36,681 nucleotides of DNA from Mycobacterium sp. (GTDB lineage: Bacteria > Actinomycetota > Actinomycetes > Mycobacteriales > Mycobacteriaceae), in NCBI GenBank assembly GCA_031292695.1, contig JARLGS010000092.1:1-36681 (forward strand), given 5' to 3'. The translations under genes and the position numbers were made by a program. Below, in pieces: positions 1 to 10,138 of this stretch (positions are counted from its first letter, which is position 1; every line of letters starts with the position of its first letter). The notes under the pieces were generated by a model that did not search any database, was not told the origin of the DNA, and saw only the letters and a list, made by a program, of their open reading frames with translations.

Positions 1-84
1 CGGTGACAACGCTGGCTCTGCGCACCGCGGCCGATAACTGCACGGGCCAATTCTGCGATACCAAGCTGTGCCGACCGCTTTTCC

Positions 85-714
85 TTACGAGTCAGGCGAT
101 TCGGCCGGTACCTGCACCGGTGGCAGACCTGCCGGTGGCGGCGGTGCCGGCGAGGTTGCCGGGGCAGCCGCCGGCTGACCGTTCGGCGCTTCGAGTATGG
201 GTGCGGGCTGGCCGGGCACGGCTGGGACCGCGGTTGGCTGGGACGATTCGGCCCCGGGTGTGGTCTTGGGTGCGGCCCCGCCCGGATCTTCCAGCGTGGG
301 TACCTCCATCCCCGCCCCGATGTTGGTCCCGGGGTTGACCGTCGGCAGCGTGGGGTTAGGGCTCAGGCCGGCTCCGATCCGGTACCGCGTGCTGCTCGAG
401 GTCAGCACGTTGGCCTTGTTCGGGCTCAGGCCCAGCGCGCTGCCGGGTGTGCCGTCAGCGGCCATCGCGGGGTCAACGCCGGCCATGGCGCGGATTCCGC
501 GCGCGTCAAACGCGGCCGGCGGGGCGACCACAATGATGTTGGCGGGCCAGGAGTAGTTGCCCATGGTGACGTTGACCCGCACCGGCGGGCCTGGCATCCA
601 CGGCAGAACGGGTGGCACTGCCGGCTGTGCACCAGCTACGCCCGACGCAAGCGGCAATCCCAGGGCACCGACGACCACTCCCAGCGCTAGCTGGGTAATT
701 CCTCTGTGCGACAT
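85..714 (-). CDS. Secreted Pro/Ala-rich hypothetical protein with N-terminal signal peptide
   Basis: ORF 85..786; internal start MSHRGITQLALGVVVGALGLPLASGVAGAQP gives a classic signal peptide; Pro/Ala-rich C-terminus. Confidence 0.75.
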   Translation of the reverse strand: MSHRGITQLALGVVVGALGLPLASGVAGAQPAVPPVLPWMPGPPVRVNVTMGNYSWPANIIVVAPPAAFDARGIRAMAGVDPAMAADGTPGSALGLSPNKANVLTSSSTRYRIGAGLSPNPTLPTVNPGTNIGAGMEVPTLEDPGGAAPKTTPGAESSQPTAVPAVPGQPAPILEAPNGQPAAAPATSPAPPPPAGLPPVQVPAESPDS

Positions 715-866
715 GATGATTCGTCTCTTGCGTGCGCGCTCACTCACGGCGATGTCGGCCATCAGCTCGCCACGAGGAATGAGCAAGTGTTGGTCCGCAG
801 CGCTACGTCCTTACCGTCGATGCCTCAACCGGGTTCGATCCACTCAGACGCAAGAATAGAGCCCGC

Positions 867-1352
867 TCAGCTGCAGCCTGCTGCATGGTCCAGTTGTCCA
901 GTCCAGTACGCACTTTCTGCACGGGCAACTGCGAGGACTCGTCGAGCTTGTATCACGCTCTCTTCGTTTTGGTCCACGTCGTAGATGGCATGCCCGGCAG
1001 CGACTCTCAGTACCTGATTGCCCAGCTCGGCGGAGGTGATGCTCGGTATTACGAGCAGTTTCACGCATGTCTGCATCGTCGAGACGCGCATCAACCGTGG
1101 GCGGCAAGGCAATCTGGTGGAGTTGGATACTCTGAGGGCTACGGCGTGAAGGTCATGGACGCCGTCTCTGGCGGACCAATTGATGAGAATGTCAGCAACC
1201 TCTCCCACTCTCGGAAGCAGCGCTGAAACCAGCTCGGGCAACTCGTTGGCCACAGACCCACGTTGCGGCCACCACGCCCCATCGATATCTGAGCCGAGGA
1301 TCGCCGCTAGAGACAATCGCGTTGGGCGCGAGACCCTTCGAGTAATCGTCAC
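867..1352 (-). CDS. DUF5994-like hypothetical protein
   Basis: RLSLAAILGSDIDGAWWPQRGSVANELPELVSALLPRVGEV resembles the DUF5994 'DGAWWP' signature. Confidence 0.7.
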   Translation of the reverse strand: MTITRRVSRPTRLSLAAILGSDIDGAWWPQRGSVANELPELVSALLPRVGEVADILINWSARDGVHDLHAVALRVSNSTRLPCRPRLMRVSTMQTCVKLLVIPSITSAELGNQVLRVAAGHAIYDVDQNEESVIQARRVLAVARAESAYWTGQLDHAAGCS

Positions 1353-1733
1353 TTCGACGATTCAGGCTGGCAAAGATGCTCAGCGAGAAACGTTGGTTCA
1401 TCGGAAAATGTCGGTACCGCAACGTCGTCGTGGCTGGCCGGATAGGGCACGCCTGGTGTGATCGGGTGTGAGAATAAGGGCATTGACTCCATGCGCGTTC
1501 CTAGTATCGAGTTTCGTCGGTGGCAATCCAGTGAGGGACGCGCGGCGTGGAATAAGGCGCGGGGTGTGTCTGAGCCCATGAACTGTGTTAACTACGACGC
1601 TACACCCCTTGGGCGCGCGTACCGTCGACGCGCCGCGAGTCGCGCACCGAAACCGTGCCCGCGCGGTACGACATCTGTCACCCGCTGAAGCACGAAACGT
1701 CAAGCATCACCCGACGTAATACAGCTTCTAAAG

Positions 1734-1807
1734 TAGGGCGGGCGGGGCTCGAACCCGCGACCTAGGGATTATGAGTCCCCAGCTCTGACCAACTGAGCTA
1801 CCGCCCC
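1734..1807 (-). tRNA. tRNA-Met (anticodon CAU)
   Basis: Cloverleaf on minus strand: GGGGCGG acceptor, CTCATAA anticodon loop, GGTTCGAGCC T-loop; CAU could also be a tRNA-Ile2. Confidence 0.93.
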
Positions 1808-2039
1808 TGGTGCGTTTCACCTGCCGAAACGCTCATTCTGCCGAATACGACCGCGACCGTGTTGAAGTCGTCATCGAGTAAGTGACCATACAGGCCCGCG
1901 GTTGCGAACTCGAAGGCGTGCCCCAACGTAGGCCGCAGAACCGCCGCATTGCTGAACAGGGACATCCCGGGCCGGGCTGGATGCCGCAACAAGTTCAAGG
2001 ATCTCCCGAACGGGGAAACGCAGTACCATCGGTACCGCC

Positions 2040-2528
2040 ATGCTCGCAACAGTCCGTAAATCGATGCTCACCTACACGATGGCCGTCACGGGGTCACCGG
2101 TTCAGTTCGGGGTGTGGCTCATGGCACTGTGGTTCACCAGCAACGGCCCTGCGGCCTACCTCACCTGCACGTCGATGCTCTTTGACCCGACGACCCCCTG
2201 CACTACGCAGGTATTCGGCTTTATCCCGGTCACCGTGAACCTCTGGCACACCTTGTGCCATTTGAGCACGGGCCTCATCGGTCTCGTACTCGTGGTGCGG
2301 CGACCTGGCGCCATTTTCTACGCACTGTTCTTCGGCGCTTATTACCTTGCCTGGGGACTGCTCGGGCTCTTCTTCACCGAGCAGGTCCGGCACGCACTGG
2401 GTGTCGACATCTTCGGGTCCTGGGTCCACGTCGCCGAAGGCCTGATCCTCTTCGCTATCTGGATCGGCGACCGGTTGACGGCCCAGTCCCATAACACCAA
2501 TCACCACGTCGGCACCGCCGCAATCTAG
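2040..2528 (+). CDS. DUF4383-like integral membrane protein
   Basis: 162 aa with several hydrophobic helices; layout resembles DUF4383 family. Confidence 0.75.
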   Translation: MLATVRKSMLTYTMAVTGSPVQFGVWLMALWFTSNGPAAYLTCTSMLFDPTTPCTTQVFGFIPVTVNLWHTLCHLSTGLIGLVLVVRRPGAIFYALFFGAYYLAWGLLGLFFTEQVRHALGVDIFGSWVHVAEGLILFAIWIGDRLTAQSHNTNHHVGTAAI

Positions 2529-2541
2529 CCAAGGGAAGTGG

Positions 2542-3351
2542 TCACGAGAACACCGGCTGGCCGTCCGCTCCGAGCAGATACCGTTCGGTGCCCTCGGTTA
2601 CCCGCGGCGCGTCCCCGCCCAGCGCGACCGCGATCTTGTTGATGCCGTTGCGCATCACGTCCAGGGTGATCTCGGTGGCCTCGGCGTCCGAGAAGTGCGC
2701 ATGCATGCCGGCGGCCACCTCGGCCGGAATCCGCGCAGGGGTCCAGACCAGGGCGTCCACGTAGCGCAACGCCGCCTTCTGCCGCTCGCCCAGCAGCGCC
2801 GACGACTCGTACAGCTCGATCTCGGAGTACATCGACTCGTTGCCGCCCGCGTCCAGCGCGGTGCCCTCACGCAGCGACTTGCACAGCCGGCAGTTGTGCG
2901 CCGCAGCGCCGCGTAGCCGCACCACCTCGGTCATCACTGGATCCAACGCACGCATGGCGCCGACGGTAGAGGCGAACCGGTTCAGCAGTAGATCGACCGG
3001 ATCGGTGTCCCGGTCCCAGCAGTCCGGATCGGCAACCGGAGGCAATCCCAACGCGGCAAATCCGGCCCGCACCCGCGGGACGAAGTCCGCGATGAACACC
3101 AGCACTGCGACCTGAAACGCCCGACTCCCGAACGCGGCCATGAAACCGGCCCGCTGCTCGGCCGACACCACCGACACGTCAACACTGAACTGCTCGGCGA
3201 ACAGCGCCAACTCAGGGTCCTCGAGCGGTTCGCCCTCGGTCATCAACGGCGGCAACGACAACGTCGCCGCACAGGTCCGTCGCACCAGCGTGGTCAGGGC
3301 CGGGTCCGGGGATACCGCGGTGAGTTGGGTGAGCAGACCGTAAGGCTCCAT
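2542..3351 (-). CDS. AhpD-like / carboxymuconolactone decarboxylase family protein
   Basis: RGAAAHNCRLCKSLREGTAL matches the AhpD CxxC core; start chosen at MEPYGLL just downstream of the tldE-like gene. Confidence 0.75.
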   Translation of the reverse strand: MEPYGLLTQLTAVSPDPALTTLVRRTCAATLSLPPLMTEGEPLEDPELALFAEQFSVDVSVVSAEQRAGFMAAFGSRAFQVAVLVFIADFVPRVRAGFAALGLPPVADPDCWDRDTDPVDLLLNRFASTVGAMRALDPVMTEVVRLRGAAAHNCRLCKSLREGTALDAGGNESMYSEIELYESSALLGERQKAALRYVDALVWTPARIPAEVAAGMHAHFSDAEATEITLDVMRNGINKIAVALGGDAPRVTEGTERYLLGADGQPVFS

Positions 3352-3359
3352 GGTGGCGA

Positions 3360-4733
3360 TTATTGCGCCTGGCTGACCGATGACATGTGGAAGTCCGGAA
3401 TCCGCAACGACGGCATCTGCGCCCGGGTGGCCCAGTCGCCCCATTCTCGGGGCAAGGTGGTCTCACTGACCCCGGCCTCGGTGGCCCGGCGCAGCAGGTC
3501 CAGCGGACTCTCGTTGAACCTGAAGTTGTTGACCGCCGCCGTCACCTCGCCGTCCTCGATCAGGTAGACGCCGTCGCGGGTGAGCCCGGTCAGCAGTAGC
3601 ACTGTCGGATCGACCTCGCGCATGTACCAGAGTGTGGTGAGCAGCAGGCCGTGTTCGGTGCCGGCGATCATGTCGGCCAGACTCGCGGTGCCACCGGTCA
3701 TCAACAGATTGTCGGCGGGCACCGCCACCGGCGCGCCGAATTCTGCTGCGGCGGCCCGTGGATAGGCCAGCGCGTGCACGACACCGTCGCGAATCCAGTC
3801 GACGCGGCCGATGTCCAGGCCGTTGTCGAATACGGACACTCGTTCCGACGAACTCGACGTCGCCACGAAAGGCCGGCAATTGAGCCCTGCCGCAACAGGA
3901 TCCGAGTACAGCGTCAACCCGAGATCGGTGAGCTTCTCCCCCACCCGCGTCCCGCCGGGCGCCGCGAGCGCGGTGCGGCCTTCCTGGGCGCCACGGCCGT
4001 CCATGCTCCAGCCGAGATAGATCATCATGTCGGCGACGGTCGATGGCGGCATCAGCGTCTCGTACCGGCCGGCCGGCAACTCGACTGTCTTCGACGCCCA
4101 GCCGAGCCGCAAGCACAGGTCGTCGAGCATGGAATCGATTGGCACGTCCAGGAAATCCGCGGTACTGACGCCGGCCCAGGCACTCGCGCCGCCGCGTTTG
4201 GCGTTGACCTCCACCGAGCCGGTCGGTTGGGTGAACCGCCGCCGGAGGCCCCCGGAGGTGGCCAGATAGGTGGTGTCCAGCTCGTGGCGGGCAAAGCCGT
4301 ACAGCGCGTCGGCGCGGTGGAAACCGTCGACCAGCCGTGCCGCGATGCCGCCGAACACCGACGCACCGGTCAGTGGCGACGGCTCGTCCCAATCATCCGG
4401 GCATTCCTGGCCGCTCAGCGCCGGTGCGCTGTCCCGGGCTTCGGGTGCCGACCGCGCGGCGTCCTGCGACCTCGCCACCAGGCCGGCGATGGCGCCCGGA
4501 TCGACCTCGCTGGACTTCACCGAGCCGACACGGCCCTTATCCCCCTGGCGGACAATCGAAATGACGGTGGTCTCGCGGCTCACCGACTCGCCGTTGGTGG
4601 TCATGGTGTTGTTGGCCCAGCGCAATGACGCGGTGGACCTGTCGGCCACCAGCACGATGGTCTCGTCTGCCTGGCCGCGGCTGGCTGCCTCGGCCAGCAC
4701 CAGCTCGACAACCTGGGGTGCACTGATCATCAA
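3360..4733 (-). CDS. TldE/PmbA-family metallopeptidase subunit
   Basis: 457 aa; partner gene immediately upstream is TldD; stop/start overlap with it; consistent with Rv2314c position. Confidence 0.88.
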   Translation of the reverse strand: MMISAPQVVELVLAEAASRGQADETIVLVADRSTASLRWANNTMTTNGESVSRETTVISIVRQGDKGRVGSVKSSEVDPGAIAGLVARSQDAARSAPEARDSAPALSGQECPDDWDEPSPLTGASVFGGIAARLVDGFHRADALYGFARHELDTTYLATSGGLRRRFTQPTGSVEVNAKRGGASAWAGVSTADFLDVPIDSMLDDLCLRLGWASKTVELPAGRYETLMPPSTVADMMIYLGWSMDGRGAQEGRTALAAPGGTRVGEKLTDLGLTLYSDPVAAGLNCRPFVATSSSSERVSVFDNGLDIGRVDWIRDGVVHALAYPRAAAAEFGAPVAVPADNLLMTGGTASLADMIAGTEHGLLLTTLWYMREVDPTVLLLTGLTRDGVYLIEDGEVTAAVNNFRFNESPLDLLRRATEAGVSETTLPREWGDWATRAQMPSLRIPDFHMSSVSQAQ

Positions 4734-6247
4734 CGCCCCGATTCAGTTCGCGTGTTGAGCACTTTGATTCCCCGGAACAGCGCCGACGGGCAGCCGTGAC
4801 TGACCGCGGCCACCTGGCCCGGCTGCGCCTTGCCGCAGTTGAAGGCCCCGCCCAGACGCCAGGTCGACTGTCCGCCAACGGCTTCCATCGCCCCCCAGAA
4901 GTCGGTGGTGGTGGCCTGGTAGGCCACGTCGCGCAGCTGGCCGGCCAACTTGCCGTCCTTGATCCGGAAGAACCGCTGGCCGGTGAACTGGAAGTTGTAC
5001 CGCTGCATGTCAATCGACCACGACTTGTCACCGACGATGTAGATGCCGTCCTCGACCCGGCCGATCAGGTCGTCGGTGCTCAGGTCCTCGGGACCAGGTT
5101 GCAGCGAGACGTTGGCCATCCGTTGGATCGGGACGTGGTGCGGTGAGTCGGCGTAGGAGCAGCCGTTGGACCGGATCACCCCGAGTTTCGGCGCGAACAC
5201 CCGATCCAACTGGTAACCCACGAAGATGCCGTCGCGCACCAGGTCCCAGCTCTGCGCCCGCACCCCCTCGTCGTCGAATCCGATGGTGGCCAGCCCGAAG
5301 TCGACGGTGCGGTCAGCGGTCACGTTCATGATCGATGACCCGTACTGCATGGTGCCGAGCTTGTCGGGGGTGGCAAATGACGTGCCGGCATACGCCGCCT
5401 CGTAGCCGATGGCGCGGTCGTATTCGGTGGCGTGCCCGATGGATTCGTGGATGGTCAGCCACAGATTGGTCGGGTCGATCACCAGGTCGGTGGGACCGGC
5501 CGGCACGCTGGGCGCTTTGACCTTCTCGGCCAACAGCGACGGCAGCTCCGCCAATTCCGTTGTCCAGTCCCATACCTCGTCACCCGCAACGGCCTCCCAG
5601 CCACGGGCGGTCGGCGGCGCCAGCGTCCGCATGGTATCGAAGGCGCCGGCTGCGGTATCCACGGCGACAGCCTCGATCGTCGGCTGCACCCGGACCCGCT
5701 GCTGGGTAATCGACGAACCGAACGCGTCGGCGTAGAACACCTGCTCCTTGACCGCCTGCAACCCCGTCGACACGTGGTCAATCCCGTCGGATGCCAGCAG
5801 CCGTCCGGTGTATTCGCCGAGCACCGCGATCTTGTCAGCGGCGGCCACGTCGAACGGATCGATGCGGTAGTCCGAAATCCACGACACGTCGGTGTACACC
5901 GGCTCTGGAGCCAGTTCGATGCGCTCGGCATTCAGCGGGGCCAGGGCCACCGCCACCCGTACCGCGCGACGGGCGGTTTCGGCGGCAACGTCGGGACTCA
6001 GCTCAGCGTGCGAGGCGAAACCCCAGGTGCCGTCGACGATCACTCGCACCGCCAGCCCCATTTCGCGGGTCACCACAGAGGTTTCCAACTCACCATCGCG
6101 CAGCTGGATGTGTTCGGTGGTGATGCGATGAATCCGCAGGTCAGCGTAGCTCGCACCGGCAGCCAACGCGGCCGACACGGCGGCCTCGGCCAGCTGGTGG
6201 CGCGGCAGCGCCAGGAAGTCGGCGTCAACCCGTCTCAGCGCAGTCAC
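4730..6247 (-). CDS. tldD: TldD-family metallopeptidase
   Basis: HESIGHATEYDRAIGYEAAYAGTSFA contains the TldD HExxxH motif; GTG start (VTALRRVDADF) assumed within ORF 4730..6307. Confidence 0.9.
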   Translation of the reverse strand: MTALRRVDADFLALPRHQLAEAAVSAALAAGASYADLRIHRITTEHIQLRDGELETSVVTREMGLAVRVIVDGTWGFASHAELSPDVAAETARRAVRVAVALAPLNAERIELAPEPVYTDVSWISDYRIDPFDVAAADKIAVLGEYTGRLLASDGIDHVSTGLQAVKEQVFYADAFGSSITQQRVRVQPTIEAVAVDTAAGAFDTMRTLAPPTARGWEAVAGDEVWDWTTELAELPSLLAEKVKAPSVPAGPTDLVIDPTNLWLTIHESIGHATEYDRAIGYEAAYAGTSFATPDKLGTMQYGSSIMNVTADRTVDFGLATIGFDDEGVRAQSWDLVRDGIFVGYQLDRVFAPKLGVIRSNGCSYADSPHHVPIQRMANVSLQPGPEDLSTDDLIGRVEDGIYIVGDKSWSIDMQRYNFQFTGQRFFRIKDGKLAGQLRDVAYQATTTDFWGAMEAVGGQSTWRLGGAFNCGKAQPGQVAAVSHGCPSALFRGIKVLNTRTESGR

Positions 6248-6281
6248 GGCTACACCGTAGTGGGCACGTTTTAATAGCACT

Positions 6282-7154
6282 GTGCAGCGCCGCCGGTTTC
6301 GGGACACCGTGACGGGCTATGCGCTGCTCGCGCCCAGCCTGTTCGGTGTCCTGATGTTCCTGCTGCTGCCCATGCTCGTGGTTGGCTGGCTCAGCCTCCA
6401 GCGGTGGGACCTGTTGGGGCCGATCAGCTTCGTCGGGACGGACAACTGGCACGCAGTGCTCACCGATGCGGCGTTCGGCCGTTCGCTCGCGGTGACGTTG
6501 GGCTTCGTCGCGCTGGTGGTGCCGGTGCAGACCGGGCTCGGCTTGTTTGCCGCGACGCTGCTGGCCCGCGATCTGCCGGGCACCGGCTTCTTTCGCACCC
6601 TGTACGTGCTGCCGTGGATCTGTTCGCCGCTGGCCATCGCGGTGTTGTGGCGCTGGATTCTGAGCCCGACCGACGGTGCGGTCAGCACAGTCCTCGGCCA
6701 TCGCATCGAATGGTTGACCGACCCGACGCTGGCGCTGCCGGTGGTCTCGGCGGTCACGGTGTGGACCAACGTCGGCTACGTGACGCTGTTCTTCCTGGCC
6801 GGCATTCTGGCCATCCCGGACGACGTGCACAATGCCGCCCGGATCGATGGCGCGACGGCCTGGCAGCGGTTCAACCGCATCACCCTGCCGATGCTGCGGC
6901 CCACCCTGTTCTTCGTGTTGGTGACGGGAATCGTGAGTGCGGCACAGGTTTTCGACACCGTCTACGCACTCACCGGTGGTGGCCCCGAGGGCCGAACCGA
7001 TCTGATCGCCCATCGCATCTACGCCGAGGCGTTCGGTTCCGCGGCCGTGGGCCGGGCGGCGGTGATGGCGTTGATCCTGTTCGCGCTGCTGCTCGGGGTC
7101 ACGCTGGTGCAGCATTTCTACTTCCGTCGACGGATCAGCTATGACCTCACGTAG
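6282..7154 (+). CDS. uspA: Sugar ABC transporter permease (UspA-like)
   Basis: MalF-type permease with 'AARIDGATAWQRFNRITLPMLRP' EAA loop; first of three overlapping usp genes. Confidence 0.88.
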   Translation: MQRRRFRDTVTGYALLAPSLFGVLMFLLLPMLVVGWLSLQRWDLLGPISFVGTDNWHAVLTDAAFGRSLAVTLGFVALVVPVQTGLGLFAATLLARDLPGTGFFRTLYVLPWICSPLAIAVLWRWILSPTDGAVSTVLGHRIEWLTDPTLALPVVSAVTVWTNVGYVTLFFLAGILAIPDDVHNAARIDGATAWQRFNRITLPMLRPTLFFVLVTGIVSAAQVFDTVYALTGGGPEGRTDLIAHRIYAEAFGSAAVGRAAVMALILFALLLGVTLVQHFYFRRRISYDLT

Positions 7155-7980
7155 CGCACGGTGGTTTTCGCCGGCACGGCCGGCAGCGATCTACGCCGTC
7201 CTGGTGGTCGGTGCCGCGATCACGCTGGTGCCGTTCGGCCTCGGCCTGCTGACCTCGTTCACCTCAGCCCGCCAGTTCAGCGCCGGGTCGCCACTGTCAC
7301 TCCCGCACCCGCCGACATTGGCCAACTACACCGCCCTGGCAGACGCGGATTTCGGCCGGGCCGCGTTGGTCACCGCACTGATGACCGCGGTGATCCTGCT
7401 GGGCCAGTTGACGTTCTCGGCGACCGCCGCGTATGCCTTTGCCCGACTTGAATTTCCGGGACGGGACGTACTGTTCTGGCTGTATCTGGCCACCTTGATG
7501 GTGCCGGCGACGGTGACCGTGGTGCCGCTGTATCTGATGATGGCCGAAGCCGGACTGCGCAACACATTCTGGGCGTTGGTGCTGCCGTTCCTGTTCGGCT
7601 CGCCCTATGCGATTTTCCTGCTGCGCGAGTACTTCCGGGCTATCCCGGCCGACCTCATCCGCGCCGCCCGCATCGACGGCGCCAGCACGCTGGATGTCAT
7701 CGTGCACGTGGTGCTGCCGGCCAGCCGGTCGATTCTCGTGACGCTCGGGTTGATCACCGTTGTCTCGCAATGGAACAGCTTCATGTGGCCGTTGGTGATC
7801 ACCAGCGGGTCATCCTGGCGAGTGCTGACAGTGGCCACCGCAGGCCTGCAGTCACAATTCGACGCGCAGTGGACGGTGGTGCTGGCGGCGACGACGGTGG
7901 CGATCGTCCCGCTCGTCGTGTTGTTCAGTGTGTTGGGCCGGCACATCGTGCGCTCGATCGTGGTCACCGGCATCAAATGA
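7141..7980 (+). CDS. uspB: Sugar ABC transporter permease (UspB-like)
   Basis: MalG-type permease with 'AARIDGASTLDVIVHVVLPASRS' EAA loop; overlaps uspA. Confidence 0.88.
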   Translation: MTSRSARWFSPARPAAIYAVLVVGAAITLVPFGLGLLTSFTSARQFSAGSPLSLPHPPTLANYTALADADFGRAALVTALMTAVILLGQLTFSATAAYAFARLEFPGRDVLFWLYLATLMVPATVTVVPLYLMMAEAGLRNTFWALVLPFLFGSPYAIFLLREYFRAIPADLIRAARIDGASTLDVIVHVVLPASRSILVTLGLITVVSQWNSFMWPLVITSGSSWRVLTVATAGLQSQFDAQWTVVLAATTVAIVPLVVLFSVLGRHIVRSIVVTGIK

Positions 7981-9302
7981 AATTCTCCACCCGGTTCGTC
8001 ACCGCCCTGGCCGTCACCATGGCTGCGCTGCTGGTGGCCGCGGTCCTGTTGGGCCGCTCCGGCGACAACACCGGGAAAACCGTTGTCACCGTGCGGCTGT
8101 GGGATGCCCAGGTCGCCACGGCCTACCGCTCGTCCTTCGCCGAGTTCATGCACCGGCATCCCGATATCGAGGTGCGCGTCGACGTGGTCGCCTACGCGTC
8201 GTACTTCGACAGTCTTCGGACCGACGTCGCCGGTGGCGGAGCCGACGACATCTTCTGGCTGTCGAACGCCTACCTGGCCGGCTACGTCGACACCGGCCGG
8301 CTGCTGGACATCGGAAACCTGTTGGGCCACGGCGCCTCCGAGGGCTGGGACCGACCGGTAACCCAACAGTTCACCCGGGGCGGCAAGGTGTGGGCGGTGC
8401 CGCAGCTGACCGATGGCGGTATCGCGCTGTACTACAACGCCGACCTGCTGGCGGCCGCCGGGATCGACCCCGGTGAGCTGGACACGCTGCGCTGGTCCCC
8501 CGGAGACGACGACACGTTGCGGCCGCTGCTGGCCCGGCTCACCGTCGACCGCAACGGAAACCACGCCGACACCACCGGATTCGACGCCGGGCAGGTGCGG
8601 CAGTGGGGCTATAACGCCGCCAACGATCTGCAGGGCATCTATCTCAATTACATCGGCTCGGCCGGCGGGGCCTTCAGCGACGGCGACCGGTTCGCCTTCG
8701 ACAACACCGGCGCGCGGCAGGCGTTCGAATACCTGGTGCGGCTCATCAACACCGACCACGTCGCACCGTCGGCCGCCGATACCAACAACAACGGGGACTT
8801 CTCCCGAAACCAGTTCCTGCAGGGCCGGATGGCGCTGTTCCAATCGGGCACCTACAACTTGGCCGCCGTCGCCGACCAGGCCCCCTTCCGCTGGGGTGTG
8901 GCGATGTTGCCCATCGGCCCGGCCGGGCGGGTCAGCGTCACCAACGGCATTGCCGCCGCGGCCAATTCGGCCACCCGGCACCCCGAGGCGGTGCGGACGG
9001 TGCTGGACTGGATGGGCAGCGCCGAAGGCAACAGATATCTGGGCGTCGCCGGCGCCGCGGTGCCGGCGGTGCTCGCCGCACAACAGGTCTACTTCGACTA
9101 TTGGGCGCAACGCGGTGTCGACGTTCTACCCTTCTTCCAAGTGCTGGACGGCCCCCGCATCCCGGCACCCGGCGGCGCCGGGTTCCCTGCCGGATTCCGG
9201 GCTATCAAACCCTTCTTCGACGAAATGTTCCTGGGCCGGGCACAGGTTGCGTCGACCCTCGCCGCGGCGCAGCACGCGGCGAACAACGCAGCCCGCGCTT
9301 AG
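7977..9302 (+). CDS. uspC: Sugar ABC transporter substrate-binding protein (UspC-like)
   Basis: Start [26 protein letters not shown] in ORF 7770..9302; ATGA overlap with uspB; extracellular solute-binding type 1 sequence. Confidence 0.87.
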   Translation: MKFSTRFVTALAVTMAALLVAAVLLGRSGDNTGKTVVTVRLWDAQVATAYRSSFAEFMHRHPDIEVRVDVVAYASYFDSLRTDVAGGGADDIFWLSNAYLAGYVDTGRLLDIGNLLGHGASEGWDRPVTQQFTRGGKVWAVPQLTDGGIALYYNADLLAAAGIDPGELDTLRWSPGDDDTLRPLLARLTVDRNGNHADTTGFDAGQVRQWGYNAANDLQGIYLNYIGSAGGAFSDGDRFAFDNTGARQAFEYLVRLINTDHVAPSAADTNNNGDFSRNQFLQGRMALFQSGTYNLAAVADQAPFRWGVAMLPIGPAGRVSVTNGIAAAANSATRHPEAVRTVLDWMGSAEGNRYLGVAGAAVPAVLAAQQVYFDYWAQRGVDVLPFFQVLDGPRIPAPGGAGFPAGFRAIKPFFDEMFLGRAQVASTLAAAQHAANNAARA

Positions 9303-10138
9303 TGCGAGTGGGTGGCCAGCGGGGTGCACACCTCCACCCACAGCGACAGGGCGCACATCGCAGTCACCAACAGCAGCGCCATCGCGTCAGCCCGGCCAGG
9401 CCGGGCCGGGCTGGCTGCAATCTGGCCTACCCCGCCGCGGGCAGTGATGGCATCGCCCATCTCATCGCCGCGGCGCAGCGCCACCGTGATCACGGCGGCC
9501 AGCAGATCGACGATCTCGGCGGCGCGCTGTTTGCGTCTGGCGCGACGTCCGTCCGGCTGCGCGCGGGGGCGCAGCCGGCGGGCTGCGAACAGGACTCGAT
9601 ATTCGTCGATCAGCATCGGGAACGCCCGCAGTGCCAGCGCCAGCGTGACCGCCCACTCGTCGACCGGAATCCGCAACCATCTCAGCGGTCGGCCCAATGT
9701 GGCCACGGCAGGCGCGATCTCGGAGACATTGGTGGTCCAGGAGACCAGCCCACCCAGACCCAACAGCACGATGGACAGCACAGTCACCTGCAGGAAACTC
9801 AGCAGGCCGCCGAGCCCCAGGTGCACCGACGCAATGGTGACGAAGGGCTTGCCGCCGGCCAGCGCCGCAGTGCCGCCACCAAGCAGCAGCAGGAACCACA
9901 CCAGGCGGGGCACCGACGGCAGCACACTGCGCGGAATGTGGGCCAGCCACGCCGTCAGCAGCACCAGCATCGCCACCAAACCGATGGGCACCCACCCCGG
10001 ATACACCGTCAGCACGGCACCGATCAGTGCGACCACCACCAGCTTCGTGCCGGCCCACAGTTCATGGATCGGCGACGTGCCGGGCACGGGACGCAGTAGC
10101 ACCATCGAGCGGCGTTGTTTGGTGGCCGGAGCCGTCAT
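9299..10138 (-). CDS. ECF transporter T component (EcfT-like transmembrane protein)
   Basis: Hydrophobic protein with EcfT-like features; 4-bp overlap with the upstream ATPase gene; start at [12 protein letters not shown]. Confidence 0.8.
   Translation of the reverse strand: MTAPATKQRRSMVLLRPVPGTSPIHELWAGTKLVVVALIGAVLTVYPGWVPIGLVAMLVLLTAWLAHIPRSVLPSVPRLVWFLLLLGGGTAALAGGKPFVTIASVHLGLGGLLSFLQVTVLSIVLLGLGGLVSWTTNVSEIAPAVATLGRPLRWLRIPVDEWAVTLALALRAFPMLIDEYRVLFAARRLRPRAQPDGRRARRKQRAAEIVDLLAAVITVALRRGDEMGDAITARGGVGQIAASPARPGRADAMALLLVTAMCALSLWVEVCTPLATHSH

Noticed and set aside
7605-9110. 501-aa minus-strand ORF
   Set aside because: Antisense to uspB/uspC; no recognisable domain.
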